This document shows, in pieces, positions 1 through 8,947 of a stretch of 64,000 bases of DNA. Numbering within the stretch: position 1 is the stretch's first letter; each line of letters starts with the position of its first letter. The stretch covers positions 1 to 64,000 of the forward strand of contig WRKM01000019.1 of the NCBI GenBank assembly GCA_009778065.1, written 5' to 3'. The translations under genes were made by a program, and so were the position numbers. Under the pieces are notes generated by a model, which worked only from the letters and a program-made list of their open reading frames with translations, was not told where the DNA came from and made no database searches. The stretch comes from Oscillospiraceae bacterium (GTDB lineage: Bacteria > Bacillota > Clostridia > Oscillospirales > Ruminococcaceae).

Positions 1-207
1 GCCGCCGATTCTCTGAACTTCCCGAACCGTGTGTCCTGCCACTCCCTGCGTAAGACTTTCGGCTACCATGCCTGGAAAAACGGCGCGTCGCCTGCGGTCA
101 TCATGGAGATTTATAACCATTCGTCCCTTGACGTCACCCGTAGGTATTTGGGCGTGACACAAGACGATAAGGACTTCGTATATTTAGGGCTTCGACTCAT
201 TTCTTAA
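1..207 (+). CDS. tyrosine recombinase/integrase, C-terminal fragment (truncated by window edge)
   Basis: Frame 1 reads ...[56 protein letters not shown]; HxLR, NHSS and RRYLG match the catalytic H-x-x-R...H...Y pattern of phage-type integrases. Confidence 0.92.
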   Translation, partial: AADSLNFPNRVSCHSLRKTFGYHAWKNGASPAVIMEIYNHSSLDVTRRYLGVTQDDKDFVYLGLRLIS

Positions 208-419
208 ATTATAACATAAAATTTTCAGAAAAACTCTTGCTTTTTCTCCCTATTTTTTGTTGATTTTTGTTGTTTATTGTTGATTTTTGTTGCTCCGTGA
301 TATTTTTTTATTGTTTTTTGTTGTTCCATGATATTTTTCTTGCTGTTTTTTGCCGTTTTTTGCCATTTTTTGCTGATTTTTTGCTGATTTTTTGTTAATT
401 TTCATTGTAATTTAAAAGA

Positions 420-492
420 AAAAAATGTGAACCCCGACACTTAAACTCTCGACAGACCCATAGCCATATGAGAGTATTACGTGTCGGGGTTC
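420..492 (-). terminator. long stem-loop plus T-tract downstream of tRNA-Ser
   Basis: Perfect 12-bp inverted repeat GAACCCCGACAC (429-440) / GTGTCGGGGTTC (481-492) with inner ACTCTC/GAGAGT pairing; on the minus strand it is followed by ACATTTTTTTCTTTT. Confidence 0.75.
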
Positions 493-497
493 CCGAC

Positions 498-586
498 CGG
501 ACAGGGAGAGATTCGAACTCTCGGACGGGTATTAGCCGTCACACGATTTCCAATCGTGCGCCTTAGACCAACTCAGCCACCTGTCC
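498..586 (-). tRNA. tRNA-Ser(GGA)
   Basis: Reverse complement GGACAGG...CACGATTGGAAATCGTG...long variable arm...GAGAGTTCGAATCTCTC-CCTGTCC-G; acceptor, anticodon and T stems pair; anticodon GGA; G discriminator; CCA not encoded. Confidence 0.97.
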
Positions 587-844
587 CCGGTATTAAAGGG
601 TTCTTAAAAACGCCCAACTGTCACATCAGTAATTATAGCACAGATTTTTCGTCTTGTCAACGAGTTTTATTCGGCTTTCCGTTTTTTCCGATTTTTCATT
701 ACAATACAGCACAGCGGCTCTGTCACTCATGCTCGAAAATTTTGACAGACCCTTATTCTTACGGGTACAATGAGTCCGCTCACCGCACGGTATTCCGTGC
801 GGCGTTTGTCGGGCTAAAGAATGAAAGAGATTGAAAGCGGATAC

Positions 845-1480
845 TTATTTAGTGCCGAAAATTCTGTCGCCTCCGTCGCCTATTCCGGGGGTGATGTAAA
901 GGTCATCGGTCAGCCCCGAATCAAGCGCGCCGCAATAAATTTCCACATCCGGATGGGCTTCGCCGAAAGCCTTTACCCCTTCAGGACATGCAATGACGCA
1001 GATGTACTTAATCGAGTCACAGCCCACTTCTTTCAATTTGCTGACAGCGCGTGAAGCACAGGAGCCTGTTGCAAGTAACAAGTCCATAACTATTACGTCG
1101 CGTTTCGCTATATCTACGGGAAGTTTGCAATAATACTCGGTAACATCGCTTCCTTCTTTTGAATTACTGCGGCAGATTCCGATATGCCCGACCGGAGCGG
1201 CGGGAATCAACACAGACGCACCGCCCGCCATGCCGAGTCCTGCGCGAAGAATCGGCACAAGTGCGATTTTTCGACCCGAAATGACCTTGGTTTTTGCAAT
1301 CGCCACAGGCGTTTGAATCTGTACCTCTGTCAGCTTCAAGTCACGGGTCGCTTCATAAGTCATGAGCATCGAAATCTCGCTGACAAGCTCACGAAACTCT
1401 TTCATAATCGTGTTTTTGTCACGTAGCAGTGAAATTTTGTGCTGTAAAAGCGGGTGGTCTAAAATTTTCAGATTGTTCAT
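845..1480 (-). CDS. upp: uracil phosphoribosyltransferase
   Basis: Full-length similarity to Upp ([26 protein letters not shown]). Confidence 0.96.
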   Translation of the reverse strand: MNNLKILDHPLLQHKISLLRDKNTIMKEFRELVSEISMLMTYEATRDLKLTEVQIQTPVAIAKTKVISGRKIALVPILRAGLGMAGGASVLIPAAPVGHIGICRSNSKEGSDVTEYYCKLPVDIAKRDVIVMDLLLATGSCASRAVSKLKEVGCDSIKYICVIACPEGVKAFGEAHPDVEIYCGALDSGLTDDLYITPGIGDGGDRIFGTK

Positions 1481-1563
1481 GTTTAGTTCCTCCTGTTGTT
1501 ATATTATTTAAGCTTATGATTAATAAATCGCCTGCTTAATGTGCCGTCTTCCGGCTCATTGTT

Positions 1564-1986
1564 CTATTGCTCTATTTTGCATACGCGGGGAATGTGCTTA
1601 CCCCCGTCAAAATCGGTGTTTAAAAAAACTTCTAAAAGCTCGGCGGCAAGTCCTGCTCCCGTGACGTGTTTTCCGAAACATATTATATTTGCGTCATTAT
1701 GCTTGCGGGTATATTTTGCCGAGTAATAATCGCCGCAAAGAGCTGCACGTATGCCTTTGATTCTGTTGGCGGTGATTGAAATACCGATACCCGTGCCGCA
1801 GACGAGAACGCCTCTGTTATCGGGCGACTCCAGCACTTTTTTACAAACTTTTTTTGCAATATCGGGATAATCAACCGTCTCGCCGTCACAGCCGAGGTCG
1901 ATAAATTCGATATTGCTCTCGCTTAAATAGTCAATCAATGAGGTTTTAAGCGAATAACCCGCATGGTCTGAACCGATGTAAATCAT
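1564..1986 (-). CDS. rpiB: ribose 5-phosphate isomerase B
   Basis: MIYIGSDHAGYSLK, VLVCGTGIGISITANRIKGIRAA, HNDANIICFG. Confidence 0.96.
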   Translation of the reverse strand: MIYIGSDHAGYSLKTSLIDYLSESNIEFIDLGCDGETVDYPDIAKKVCKKVLESPDNRGVLVCGTGIGISITANRIKGIRAALCGDYYSAKYTRKHNDANIICFGKHVTGAGLAAELLEVFLNTDFDGGKHIPRVCKIEQ

Positions 1987-2024
1987 GAAAATTCCTCCTT
2001 ATTTTTTGTATTGTATATATTACT

Positions 2025-3866
2025 TTATGACATAAACACCCTAAGTTTTGGATAACCTCCGCCTTCGGGCATATACCAAATATTAATAAAGTCCCATCCT
2101 TCAAAAGTCTCTTGTTTTTGCATTTCATTGCTTTTTTTGCCGACAACATCACCGACAAAGTCATCCTCATCGAAAATTCCTATGCCTTCCTCTAAACCGG
2201 AAGTTTCAATATTAAAATAACTTCGCTCTATAGTGCCATTCGCATAACCGATAAATCCCCCGTTTAACGACAATTCGCACAAACCGTAAAGACAACAGTT
2301 TTCTGCTTTCAATTCTTCATACTCTTCTATGAAACCAAAAGATAAGTACTTTTCGCACATTTTATTATTCTTATCACTTGAAAAAACATTTCCAATGGAG
2401 TAGCACTCCTGTATGAAAATGTCGAGGTCTTGGACTTGGGCTCCTATTAACCCCCCTGCTATTATAAATCCGCTCGCAGTGTCCGAACTCATGGTAACGT
2501 AAACATTTCCCTCGGCGTAACAATGCGTAATACTACTTGCGCTATTCATTAATCCGACTAATCCCCCTGCTTGTATTTCGGCATAGTCGGCTACAACAAA
2601 AACATTTCCTGTTGCATAAGAATTAGTAATAATCCCCCCCAACTGTGTCCCGCCTAATCCTCCCGCCATCAGCGAATCAGAATCAGCATTAATTTTAGTT
2701 ATTGAAACGTCACCCGTCGCATAACAATTTATAATGCTTGAGTCTTTGTCTTGAGACCCGATTGCCCCGATTAAACCACCTGCTTTTGAGGTTCCGTTGA
2801 CTGAGCATGACGAATAACTGTTAATTATAGTTCCTTCAATTCCGCCTGCAACCCCTCCGGCAAAAGCATCTTCTCCCATTGCGGCAATGCTTCCCTCAGA
2901 ATAACAACCATCAATCAAGCCATCGTCAAAAATGTACCCTACTAAACCGCCCACCAAAATAGTATCATCGCCTTTTGCAACAATATTTACTGTGGCATGG
3001 CTGTTTTTTATTGTGCTTTTCACGCTTGCCATTCCGATAAGTCCACCGACATTAGTAATTCTGTCTGTATAAAACTCGATGTCTAAAAAGGCATAACATT
3101 TTTCAACATAACTATTTCTTAAATCACCGATGAGTCCGCCTAAGCCACTTGGGTAATTATTATCTTTCGTTTGCATCTCTCCGACTGTAGCTGAATTGTT
3201 CAAAATTACGCAATTACGCACACCTCCCGCAAGCGCTCCGGCATAAATTCTCCCGTTAAGACTTGTCGCCTCTACATTAAGGTTGAAAACCGCACCGCCT
3301 CTTATTTGACCGAACAGCCCCACTGTGGCTTCGTTTGGGCGATTAACCCAAAGCCCGCTTATGGTATGACCATTCCCGTCAAATATACCATTGAAAGGTG
3401 TGCCTGTGTATGTACCTATCATCAGCCAACCTTCACCATTGTTAAAACCGGGATTGCCCTCGGAAAGGTATTCGCTCATGTCAATATCGCTCATAAGACG
3501 GAAACACATACCGTCAAAACTCGAACCGTTTCTTACCGCAACGGCAAGCTCTTCTAAATCATTGATGGTGTTGATAATGAAAGGCTCATCGATTGAACCG
3601 TCACCAATGAGATTTATATCCTCGTACAGATTATCATAATTTTCATAATTTTCATAATTTTCGTAATCATGAAAGTACGTGTTTTCCCCCGATATGTTAT
3701 CCTCTTGAGCTAAAATTTCCACCTCTTCGCCGTTTTCATTAAAGGCAGGCAAATCGGGTACGACAATAATATAAACATAAAATAACACACCTATCCCCGC
3801 CATCAATATAATTAAAAGTGCCACAAGCGTGGGCGTCATCAATTTTCGCGGCGTAATTTCTTGCAT
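2025..3866 (-). CDS. membrane-anchored GLUG-motif repeat protein
   Basis: N-terminal TM; multiple AGGLVG...CYATGDV/SYATGNV/CYAEGNV repeats. Confidence 0.8.
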   Translation of the reverse strand: MQEITPRKLMTPTLVALLIILMAGIGVLFYVYIIVVPDLPAFNENGEEVEILAQEDNISGENTYFHDYENYENYENYDNLYEDINLIGDGSIDEPFIINTINDLEELAVAVRNGSSFDGMCFRLMSDIDMSEYLSEGNPGFNNGEGWLMIGTYTGTPFNGIFDGNGHTISGLWVNRPNEATVGLFGQIRGGAVFNLNVEATSLNGRIYAGALAGGVRNCVILNNSATVGEMQTKDNNYPSGLGGLIGDLRNSYVEKCYAFLDIEFYTDRITNVGGLIGMASVKSTIKNSHATVNIVAKGDDTILVGGLVGYIFDDGLIDGCYSEGSIAAMGEDAFAGGVAGGIEGTIINSYSSCSVNGTSKAGGLIGAIGSQDKDSSIINCYATGDVSITKINADSDSLMAGGLGGTQLGGIITNSYATGNVFVVADYAEIQAGGLVGLMNSASSITHCYAEGNVYVTMSSDTASGFIIAGGLIGAQVQDLDIFIQECYSIGNVFSSDKNNKMCEKYLSFGFIEEYEELKAENCCLYGLCELSLNGGFIGYANGTIERSYFNIETSGLEEGIGIFDEDDFVGDVVGKKSNEMQKQETFEGWDFINIWYMPEGGGYPKLRVFMS

Positions 3867-3924
3867 ATCATTTCTCCCTTTCTGTCAGAGCTTTTTACAG
3901 GTTCTTAAAATGTAACTGTCACTA

Positions 3925-4617
3925 TCAACTATCAACTTTTAGCCTTTCCCTCTCAGCTTGCGCGAGCCGCAGATAAAACGGCATTAACGTCTTTGCTGAG
4001 ACGGGATTTTCTTCCTGCCCTGCGAGGCAGACCGAAACGGCGTTTTGGTGAATATGCTGTTGCGGAGCGGTGGTTAAAAAATCTTTGATTCCGGTATTAT
4101 TGTAAAACAATTCTGCGCCGTCACCGACAAGAATAGTTTTTCGCGTTTTATATTTTTCCAACATGGATTCGATTTCAAACCGACTTAAAGCCGCGTCTTC
4201 GGTCAATCGCGTGACGTTTCCGTCAGATATGTCAAACAACGCACTGTAAAACTGTTCACGCCGCGCATCCATTAAACAGCAGGCTATGCAGTCATATCCG
4301 GCGAGATTAAATGCAAGACTTCGCAGGGTTGAAACCGCATAAATCGGCTTATCGAGTGTGAAAGCCATGCCCTTTACCGCGCTTACTGCGATTCGTACTC
4401 CCGTAAATGAGCCGGGACCGTTACTTACCGCGAAAGCGTCTATGTCGTTAAGCGTTAGATTCGCCGCTTTTAAAATACTTTGAACGAGGGGCAGGAGAGT
4501 TTCCGAGTGAGTAATTTGAACATTAACGCCGCCATAGGCGATTATTTTTTTTTCGTCCGTACCATAAACAGCGCATGAAGCGGCTTTAGCAGAGCTGTCA
4601 AGACCGAGAATAAGCAT
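3925..4617 (-). CDS. tsaB: tRNA threonylcarbamoyladenosine biosynthesis protein TsaB
   Basis: MLILGLDSSAKAASCAVY, AVSNGPGSFTGVRIAVSAVKGMAF. Confidence 0.95.
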   Translation of the reverse strand: MLILGLDSSAKAASCAVYGTDEKKIIAYGGVNVQITHSETLLPLVQSILKAANLTLNDIDAFAVSNGPGSFTGVRIAVSAVKGMAFTLDKPIYAVSTLRSLAFNLAGYDCIACCLMDARREQFYSALFDISDGNVTRLTEDAALSRFEIESMLEKYKTRKTILVGDGAELFYNNTGIKDFLTTAPQQHIHQNAVSVCLAGQEENPVSAKTLMPFYLRLAQAERERLKVDS

Positions 4618-4644
4618 TTTTCACCTTTATTTTTCTTTATTTTC

Positions 4645-4673
4645 TTGACATTTTCCATGCCATATACTATAAT
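4645..4673 (+). promoter_or_regulatory. sigma-A-type promoter of toxin-antitoxin operon
   Basis: TTGACA - 17 nt - TATAAT, both hexamers at consensus. Confidence 0.8.
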
Positions 4674-4715
4674 ATACGTATGAGTATAAAAACCAATATA
4701 AACGAGGTGAACGAT

Positions 4716-4967
4716 ATGGAACTCAGACAGCAACTTCACAGGGATATAGAACTGTTGCCGGAAAGCGTTTTACAGGCTTTCTGTTTGATTGCAAGGGAAC
4801 ACATCAGATTAAACATGCAAAATAACAACCTAAAACATATGGAGTTAATCGCCGCCCTCGAAAAAATGCCGGCGAAGGAGTACAACCTTGATTCCGATAC
4901 GGACGGAAATATTCTCATCGACAAAGACCTGCATCCCGAATTATACGACTGGGCGGTAAACGGCTGA
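4716..4967 (+). CDS. putative antitoxin of a MazEF/PemIK-like module
   Basis: Small ORF directly upstream of, and overlapping (TGATG), a MazF-like gene; ORF opens at 4680 but GAGGTG RBS and promoter spacing favour ATG at 4716. Confidence 0.65.
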   Translation: MELRQQLHRDIELLPESVLQAFCLIAREHIRLNMQNNNLKHMELIAALEKMPAKEYNLDSDTDGNILIDKDLHPELYDWAVNG

Positions 4968-5281
4968 TGAAAGCATTTGACATATTTATTATATACATTT
5001 CTTGGGGGAGTGGCGGTAAAAAACGCCCTGTGTTGGTATATGCTCTGAATAATGAAATTGTAAGAGCATATCCTATAACTACCCAATACGAGAGTAAAAG
5101 CGATGAAATTAAGGCGAAATTTTTCAAGATTAACAATTGGGAACAAGCCGGACTCGACAAGCAATCATATGTTGACACGGGAACACGTTTCACGCGACCT
5201 TTATCGTTTTTTGAAAATATAGAGCCTATAGGAAACCTAACAGATGCAGATATAGACAGGTTTATTGAATTCACATCATGA
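4967..5281 (+). CDS. type II toxin-antitoxin PemK/MazF-like toxin
   Basis: GGKKRPVLVYALNNEIVRAYPITTQYESKSDEIKAKFFKINNWEQAGLDKQSYVDT resembles MazF/PemK-like family. Confidence 0.8.
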   Translation: MKAFDIFIIYISWGSGGKKRPVLVYALNNEIVRAYPITTQYESKSDEIKAKFFKINNWEQAGLDKQSYVDTGTRFTRPLSFFENIEPIGNLTDADIDRFIEFTS

Positions 5282-5725
5282 AATTTCTATATTAGGACTT
5301 ATTATTATTTCCCTTTTTGAGACGGATTGTTCGTCTCTTATTTTTGTTTCACAAAGCTTTTTAATTTCCACTTTATAACAATTTTCAAACTCGTCTTCGA
5401 GTTCCGGGACATTTTCACTCCACTCTATGACAATATTTCCGCGTCCTATATAATCGTAGAAGCCTATAGAGTACAAATCGTCTGAACTTTGAACCCTGAA
5501 CAAGTCAAAATGGAAAAGTTTGCCCTCATATTCGTTTACAAGCGCGAAGGTGGGACTGGTGATATTCGCGCAGATACCCAAACCTCGTGCAATACCTTTT
5601 ACAAAATGTGTCTTCCCTGCCCCCATTTCGCCGTACAGCAAGACGGCGGTATCGGGGGATATTTTGCGTCCTAACTCGTCACCGAGTTTGATAGTTTCTT
5701 CGCAGGAAGATGAGAAATACTTCAT
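5276..5725 (-). CDS. tsaE: tRNA threonylcarbamoyladenosine biosynthesis ATPase TsaE
   Basis: Walker A GEMGAGKTHFVKGIARGLGI, TSPTFALVNEY. Confidence 0.95.
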   Translation of the reverse strand: MKYFSSSCEETIKLGDELGRKISPDTAVLLYGEMGAGKTHFVKGIARGLGICANITSPTFALVNEYEGKLFHFDLFRVQSSDDLYSIGFYDYIGRGNIVIEWSENVPELEDEFENCYKVEIKKLCETKIRDEQSVSKREIIISPNIEIS

Positions 5726-5732
5726 TTGGCGA

Positions 5733-5818
5733 CCTCTAAAACATCGGAAAATACCGTCTGCGGCGACACGCCGCCTCTAAAACATCGGAAAAATTTTGGC
5801 TGCGGCGACACGCCGCCT
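5733..5818. repeat. tandem ~42-bp direct repeat carrying a GCGGCG-ACA-CGCCGC hairpin
   Basis: CCTCTAAAACATCGGAAAA at 5733 and 5774; CTGCGGCGACACGCCGCCT at 5758 and 5800. Confidence 0.85.
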
Positions 5819-5820
5819 GT

Positions 5821-7221
5821 TTATTCGTCATATGGATAAACCTCGCCTGTCACCATATCCACGTAATACTTGCCGATAGTTTGTGTTTTTCCATCTGCAT
5901 CATCATACCTGATATAGGCAAGATAACAGTTTATATATGGCTCACCGTAAACTTCTTTTCTGAACCAATATTCGTTAAAATCCATATCATAATAAAGCTC
6001 TTCATCGGAAACTATATTACTCATGAAGTTTTCTATGATTTTTTTTGTTTCAACGCCCGGCATAAAAAACTTATTATCAAACATAAATTCATCTTTCCAC
6101 CTAAAATCGGCAATTTCCTCATCTGTGAAAGATATAGTATTAATATCTATAGGTGTTTTTGATATAATAATAAATTCATCGTTTTCATTTTTCTTAACAG
6201 TACTTAGATAATAACCTTTAATCTCAAAATATTGAATTGTCGACCAGTAATCAAACGTGATAGCGTAATATAGAGCATTTTCTGTGTAGGTTTTGAGCGT
6301 TATACACCCTGCCCCGTGTCCTCCGCCCGCGCTGTATATAGGAATAAAAGCAAATGCTTTATTCTCTTCGTCCCAAACAACTTTATATTGGTAACTTAGA
6401 TATAATCCTCCATACTCATCTGCATAAAACACAGAGCCGCTATTATCCATAATAGAATTAAAATCATAATGTTCTATTTTAAATTCGGGGTTATATCTCT
6501 TTTTTATAACTTCTTCTATCGTTTTGGGATAGACGCCATAGGCTTTATTATGCACAATAACGCCATCCGGGAATTTTTCTATTTGCTCCTCATATTCAAA
6601 GTCGTGACCTACTATATAATCATATCCGATATCGTAATTGTTTTCGTATAATTTTAATATATGCGAGAGAGGAATCTCGTTTATATCATTGAAAGCGGGA
6701 ATTGATGTAAACTGCGGCATTGAATTGAAAACCTCGATAAAAATCAAAAATCTTGACATTTCATCAATAGGTAAAGCCATTAATTTACCGTTCACTCTTA
6801 AAAAAACTTCGCCTGTCACCTTACTGACATAGTAAGTTTTAGCATACGCCGAACCGCGTATATAACCGTAAAAATAATCAACTCCGTCAATTTCATCAGA
6901 CCGTTGCATATCAAAATCTAATTCAATGTCAAGTTCGTCATTCGGGTCTATCGCTTTTTTAACTAATGAAGCGGCTATTTTTTCAGACATTATAATGGGG
7001 AGCGGTTCGGGTGGTTCGGTTTTCGCTGTGGTTGAAGTCGTCGTTGCGGGTGGCGTTGTACGTATCGGAGGCGTGGTCTCAGCAATTTCGGAAGAGACAA
7101 TAACGGGTTCTTCCGAGTTTTCGGACTCGGATTCCGATAAAACAGATGTATTCTTGTCGCAGGCGGTAAAAAATATAAGTATAATAATTACCGCAGATAA
7201 AAGTGTTTTCATGCTTTTCAT
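5821..7221 (-). CDS. hypothetical lipoprotein with Thr/Pro-rich linker
   Basis: Lipobox-like IFFTAC; TTPPIRTTPPATTTSTTAKTEPPEP linker; two YYVxxVTGEVY segments. Confidence 0.7.
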   Translation of the reverse strand: MKSMKTLLSAVIIILIFFTACDKNTSVLSESESENSEEPVIVSSEIAETTPPIRTTPPATTTSTTAKTEPPEPLPIIMSEKIAASLVKKAIDPNDELDIELDFDMQRSDEIDGVDYFYGYIRGSAYAKTYYVSKVTGEVFLRVNGKLMALPIDEMSRFLIFIEVFNSMPQFTSIPAFNDINEIPLSHILKLYENNYDIGYDYIVGHDFEYEEQIEKFPDGVIVHNKAYGVYPKTIEEVIKKRYNPEFKIEHYDFNSIMDNSGSVFYADEYGGLYLSYQYKVVWDEENKAFAFIPIYSAGGGHGAGCITLKTYTENALYYAITFDYWSTIQYFEIKGYYLSTVKKNENDEFIIISKTPIDINTISFTDEEIADFRWKDEFMFDNKFFMPGVETKKIIENFMSNIVSDEELYYDMDFNEYWFRKEVYGEPYINCYLAYIRYDDADGKTQTIGKYYVDMVTGEVYPYDE

Positions 7222-7243
7222 ACCCTACCCTAATGTCAAGGTT

Positions 7244-8905
7244 TCAAAACAACCCCGAAATATTCCCGTCGTTATCAACGTCAATGTTGCTTGCCGCAGG
7301 TGTTTTAGGTAACCCCGGCATGGTCATAATATCGCCTGTAAGCGCGACCACAAACCCTGCACCCGCCGATAATTTTACATCACGAACAGTAATTGTGAAA
7401 TTTTCGGGTTTTCCGAGTTTTGTCGGCTCGTCAGAGAGTGAATACTGTGTTTTTGCAACACAGACAGGCAGTTCCCCAAAACCGAGCGCTTCTGTCTCTA
7501 AAATCGCTTTTTCGGCGGCGGCTGTGAAATTTACGCCGTCTGCGCGGTATATTTCGCGAGCTATTATATTTAGTTTCTCTTTGAGCGAAAGTTTTAAATC
7601 GTATAAAGGCTTAAAGCAGGATTTTTCTGTTTCTATTGTTTTACAAACAATGCGTGCAAGCTCCGTGCCGCCGTCCCCGCCTTTGGTGAAGACTTCCGAA
7701 ACAGCAACAGGCGTGTCGCAAAAATTCTTTATAAATTCTATTTCTTCATCACTGTCTGCGGGAAACCGATTAATTGCCGCAACCACGGGTACACCGAATT
7801 TTTTCATGTTTTCAATGTGAACTTGCAGATTGACCGTACCTTTTTTTAGTGCATCAAGATTCGGTGCGGCAAGCTCGCTTTTAAGTACACCACCGTTATA
7901 TTTTAAAGCACGGACTGTCGCTACAATAACAACACAATCGGGAGCAAGCCCCGCCGCACGGCATTTTATATCGAAGAATTTTTCCGCACCTAAATCAGAG
8001 CCGAACCCCGCTTCGGTAATGACATAATCACCGAGCTTCATCGCGAGTCTTGTCGCACGTATTGAGTTGCACCCATGCGCGATATTGGCAAACGGTCCGC
8101 CGTGAATAATCGCCGGCGTGTTTTCAAGCGTCTGCACTAAGTTAGGTTTAATCGCGTCTTTGAGAAGAGAAGCCATTGCTCCCACAGCGTTTAAATCACG
8201 CGCAAACACGGGCTTATTTTCATAAGTGTATGCTGCTAAAATATTGCCGAGCCGTTTTTTCAAATCTTCCAAATCACGCGAAAGGCACAGAATAGCCATA
8301 ACCTCACTCGCCACGGTAATAATGAATCCGTCCTGCCGCGGCGTTCCGTCAACCTTGCCGCCGAGTCCGATTACGCAGTTTCTGAGTGCGCGGTCATTCA
8401 TGTCGAGACAGCGTTTAAGCTGTACACGGCGCGGGTCTATACCAAGAGGATTACCCTGTTGCAAAGAGTTGTCAAGTAGTGCCGCAAGTAGATTATTTGC
8501 ACTTGTTATTGCGTGCATGTCCCCCGTAAAGTGTAAATTTATATCTTCCATGGGGACAACCTGTGCATAACCGCCTCCCGCCGCGCCGCCTTTCACACCG
8601 AAAACAGGACCTAAAGAGGGTTCACGCAGTGCAAGCACCGCTTTTTTTCCTATTTTAGCCATACCTTGTGCAAGCCCGACAGATGTGGTGGTCTTGCCTT
8701 CGCCGGCGGGTGTGGGATTAATTGCGGTGACAAGTATTAATTTACCGTCGGGGTTGCCCGAAACACGCGAATAAAGGCTTTCGGATAGCTTCGCCTTATA
8801 GTAGCCGAAAGGCTCAAATTCGTCTTCGGTTATACCAAGCATCTCCGCAATTTCACGGATTTTTTTCATTTTAGCAAGCCGGGCTATTTCAATATCTGTC
8901 AGCAT
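7244..8905 (-). CDS. fhs: formate--tetrahydrofolate ligase
   Basis: [59 protein letters not shown]. Confidence 0.97.
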   Translation of the reverse strand: MLTDIEIARLAKMKKIREIAEMLGITEDEFEPFGYYKAKLSESLYSRVSGNPDGKLILVTAINPTPAGEGKTTTSVGLAQGMAKIGKKAVLALREPSLGPVFGVKGGAAGGGYAQVVPMEDINLHFTGDMHAITSANNLLAALLDNSLQQGNPLGIDPRRVQLKRCLDMNDRALRNCVIGLGGKVDGTPRQDGFIITVASEVMAILCLSRDLEDLKKRLGNILAAYTYENKPVFARDLNAVGAMASLLKDAIKPNLVQTLENTPAIIHGGPFANIAHGCNSIRATRLAMKLGDYVITEAGFGSDLGAEKFFDIKCRAAGLAPDCVVIVATVRALKYNGGVLKSELAAPNLDALKKGTVNLQVHIENMKKFGVPVVAAINRFPADSDEEIEFIKNFCDTPVAVSEVFTKGGDGGTELARIVCKTIETEKSCFKPLYDLKLSLKEKLNIIAREIYRADGVNFTAAAEKAILETEALGFGELPVCVAKTQYSLSDEPTKLGKPENFTITVRDVKLSAGAGFVVALTGDIMTMPGLPKTPAASNIDVDNDGNISGLF

Positions 8906-8947
8906 GATATCCCTCCATGTTTGGCTTAATTATACCATAGTTTAATC

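Noticed and set aside
208-420. CRISPR array
   Set aside because: Degenerate T-rich units without regular spacers.
783-802. CCGCACGG-TATT-CCGTGCGG hairpin as upp terminator
   Set aside because: Strong stem but no T-tract on the upp strand; could be a structural element, not enough to call.
481-834. 117-aa ORF on + strand
   Set aside because: Overlaps the tRNA-Ser gene and terminator hairpin; no protein-like features.
2025-3866. Large tandem-repeat protein as a novel system
   Set aside because: Repeats fit the known GLUG motif of surface proteins; unusual only in number.
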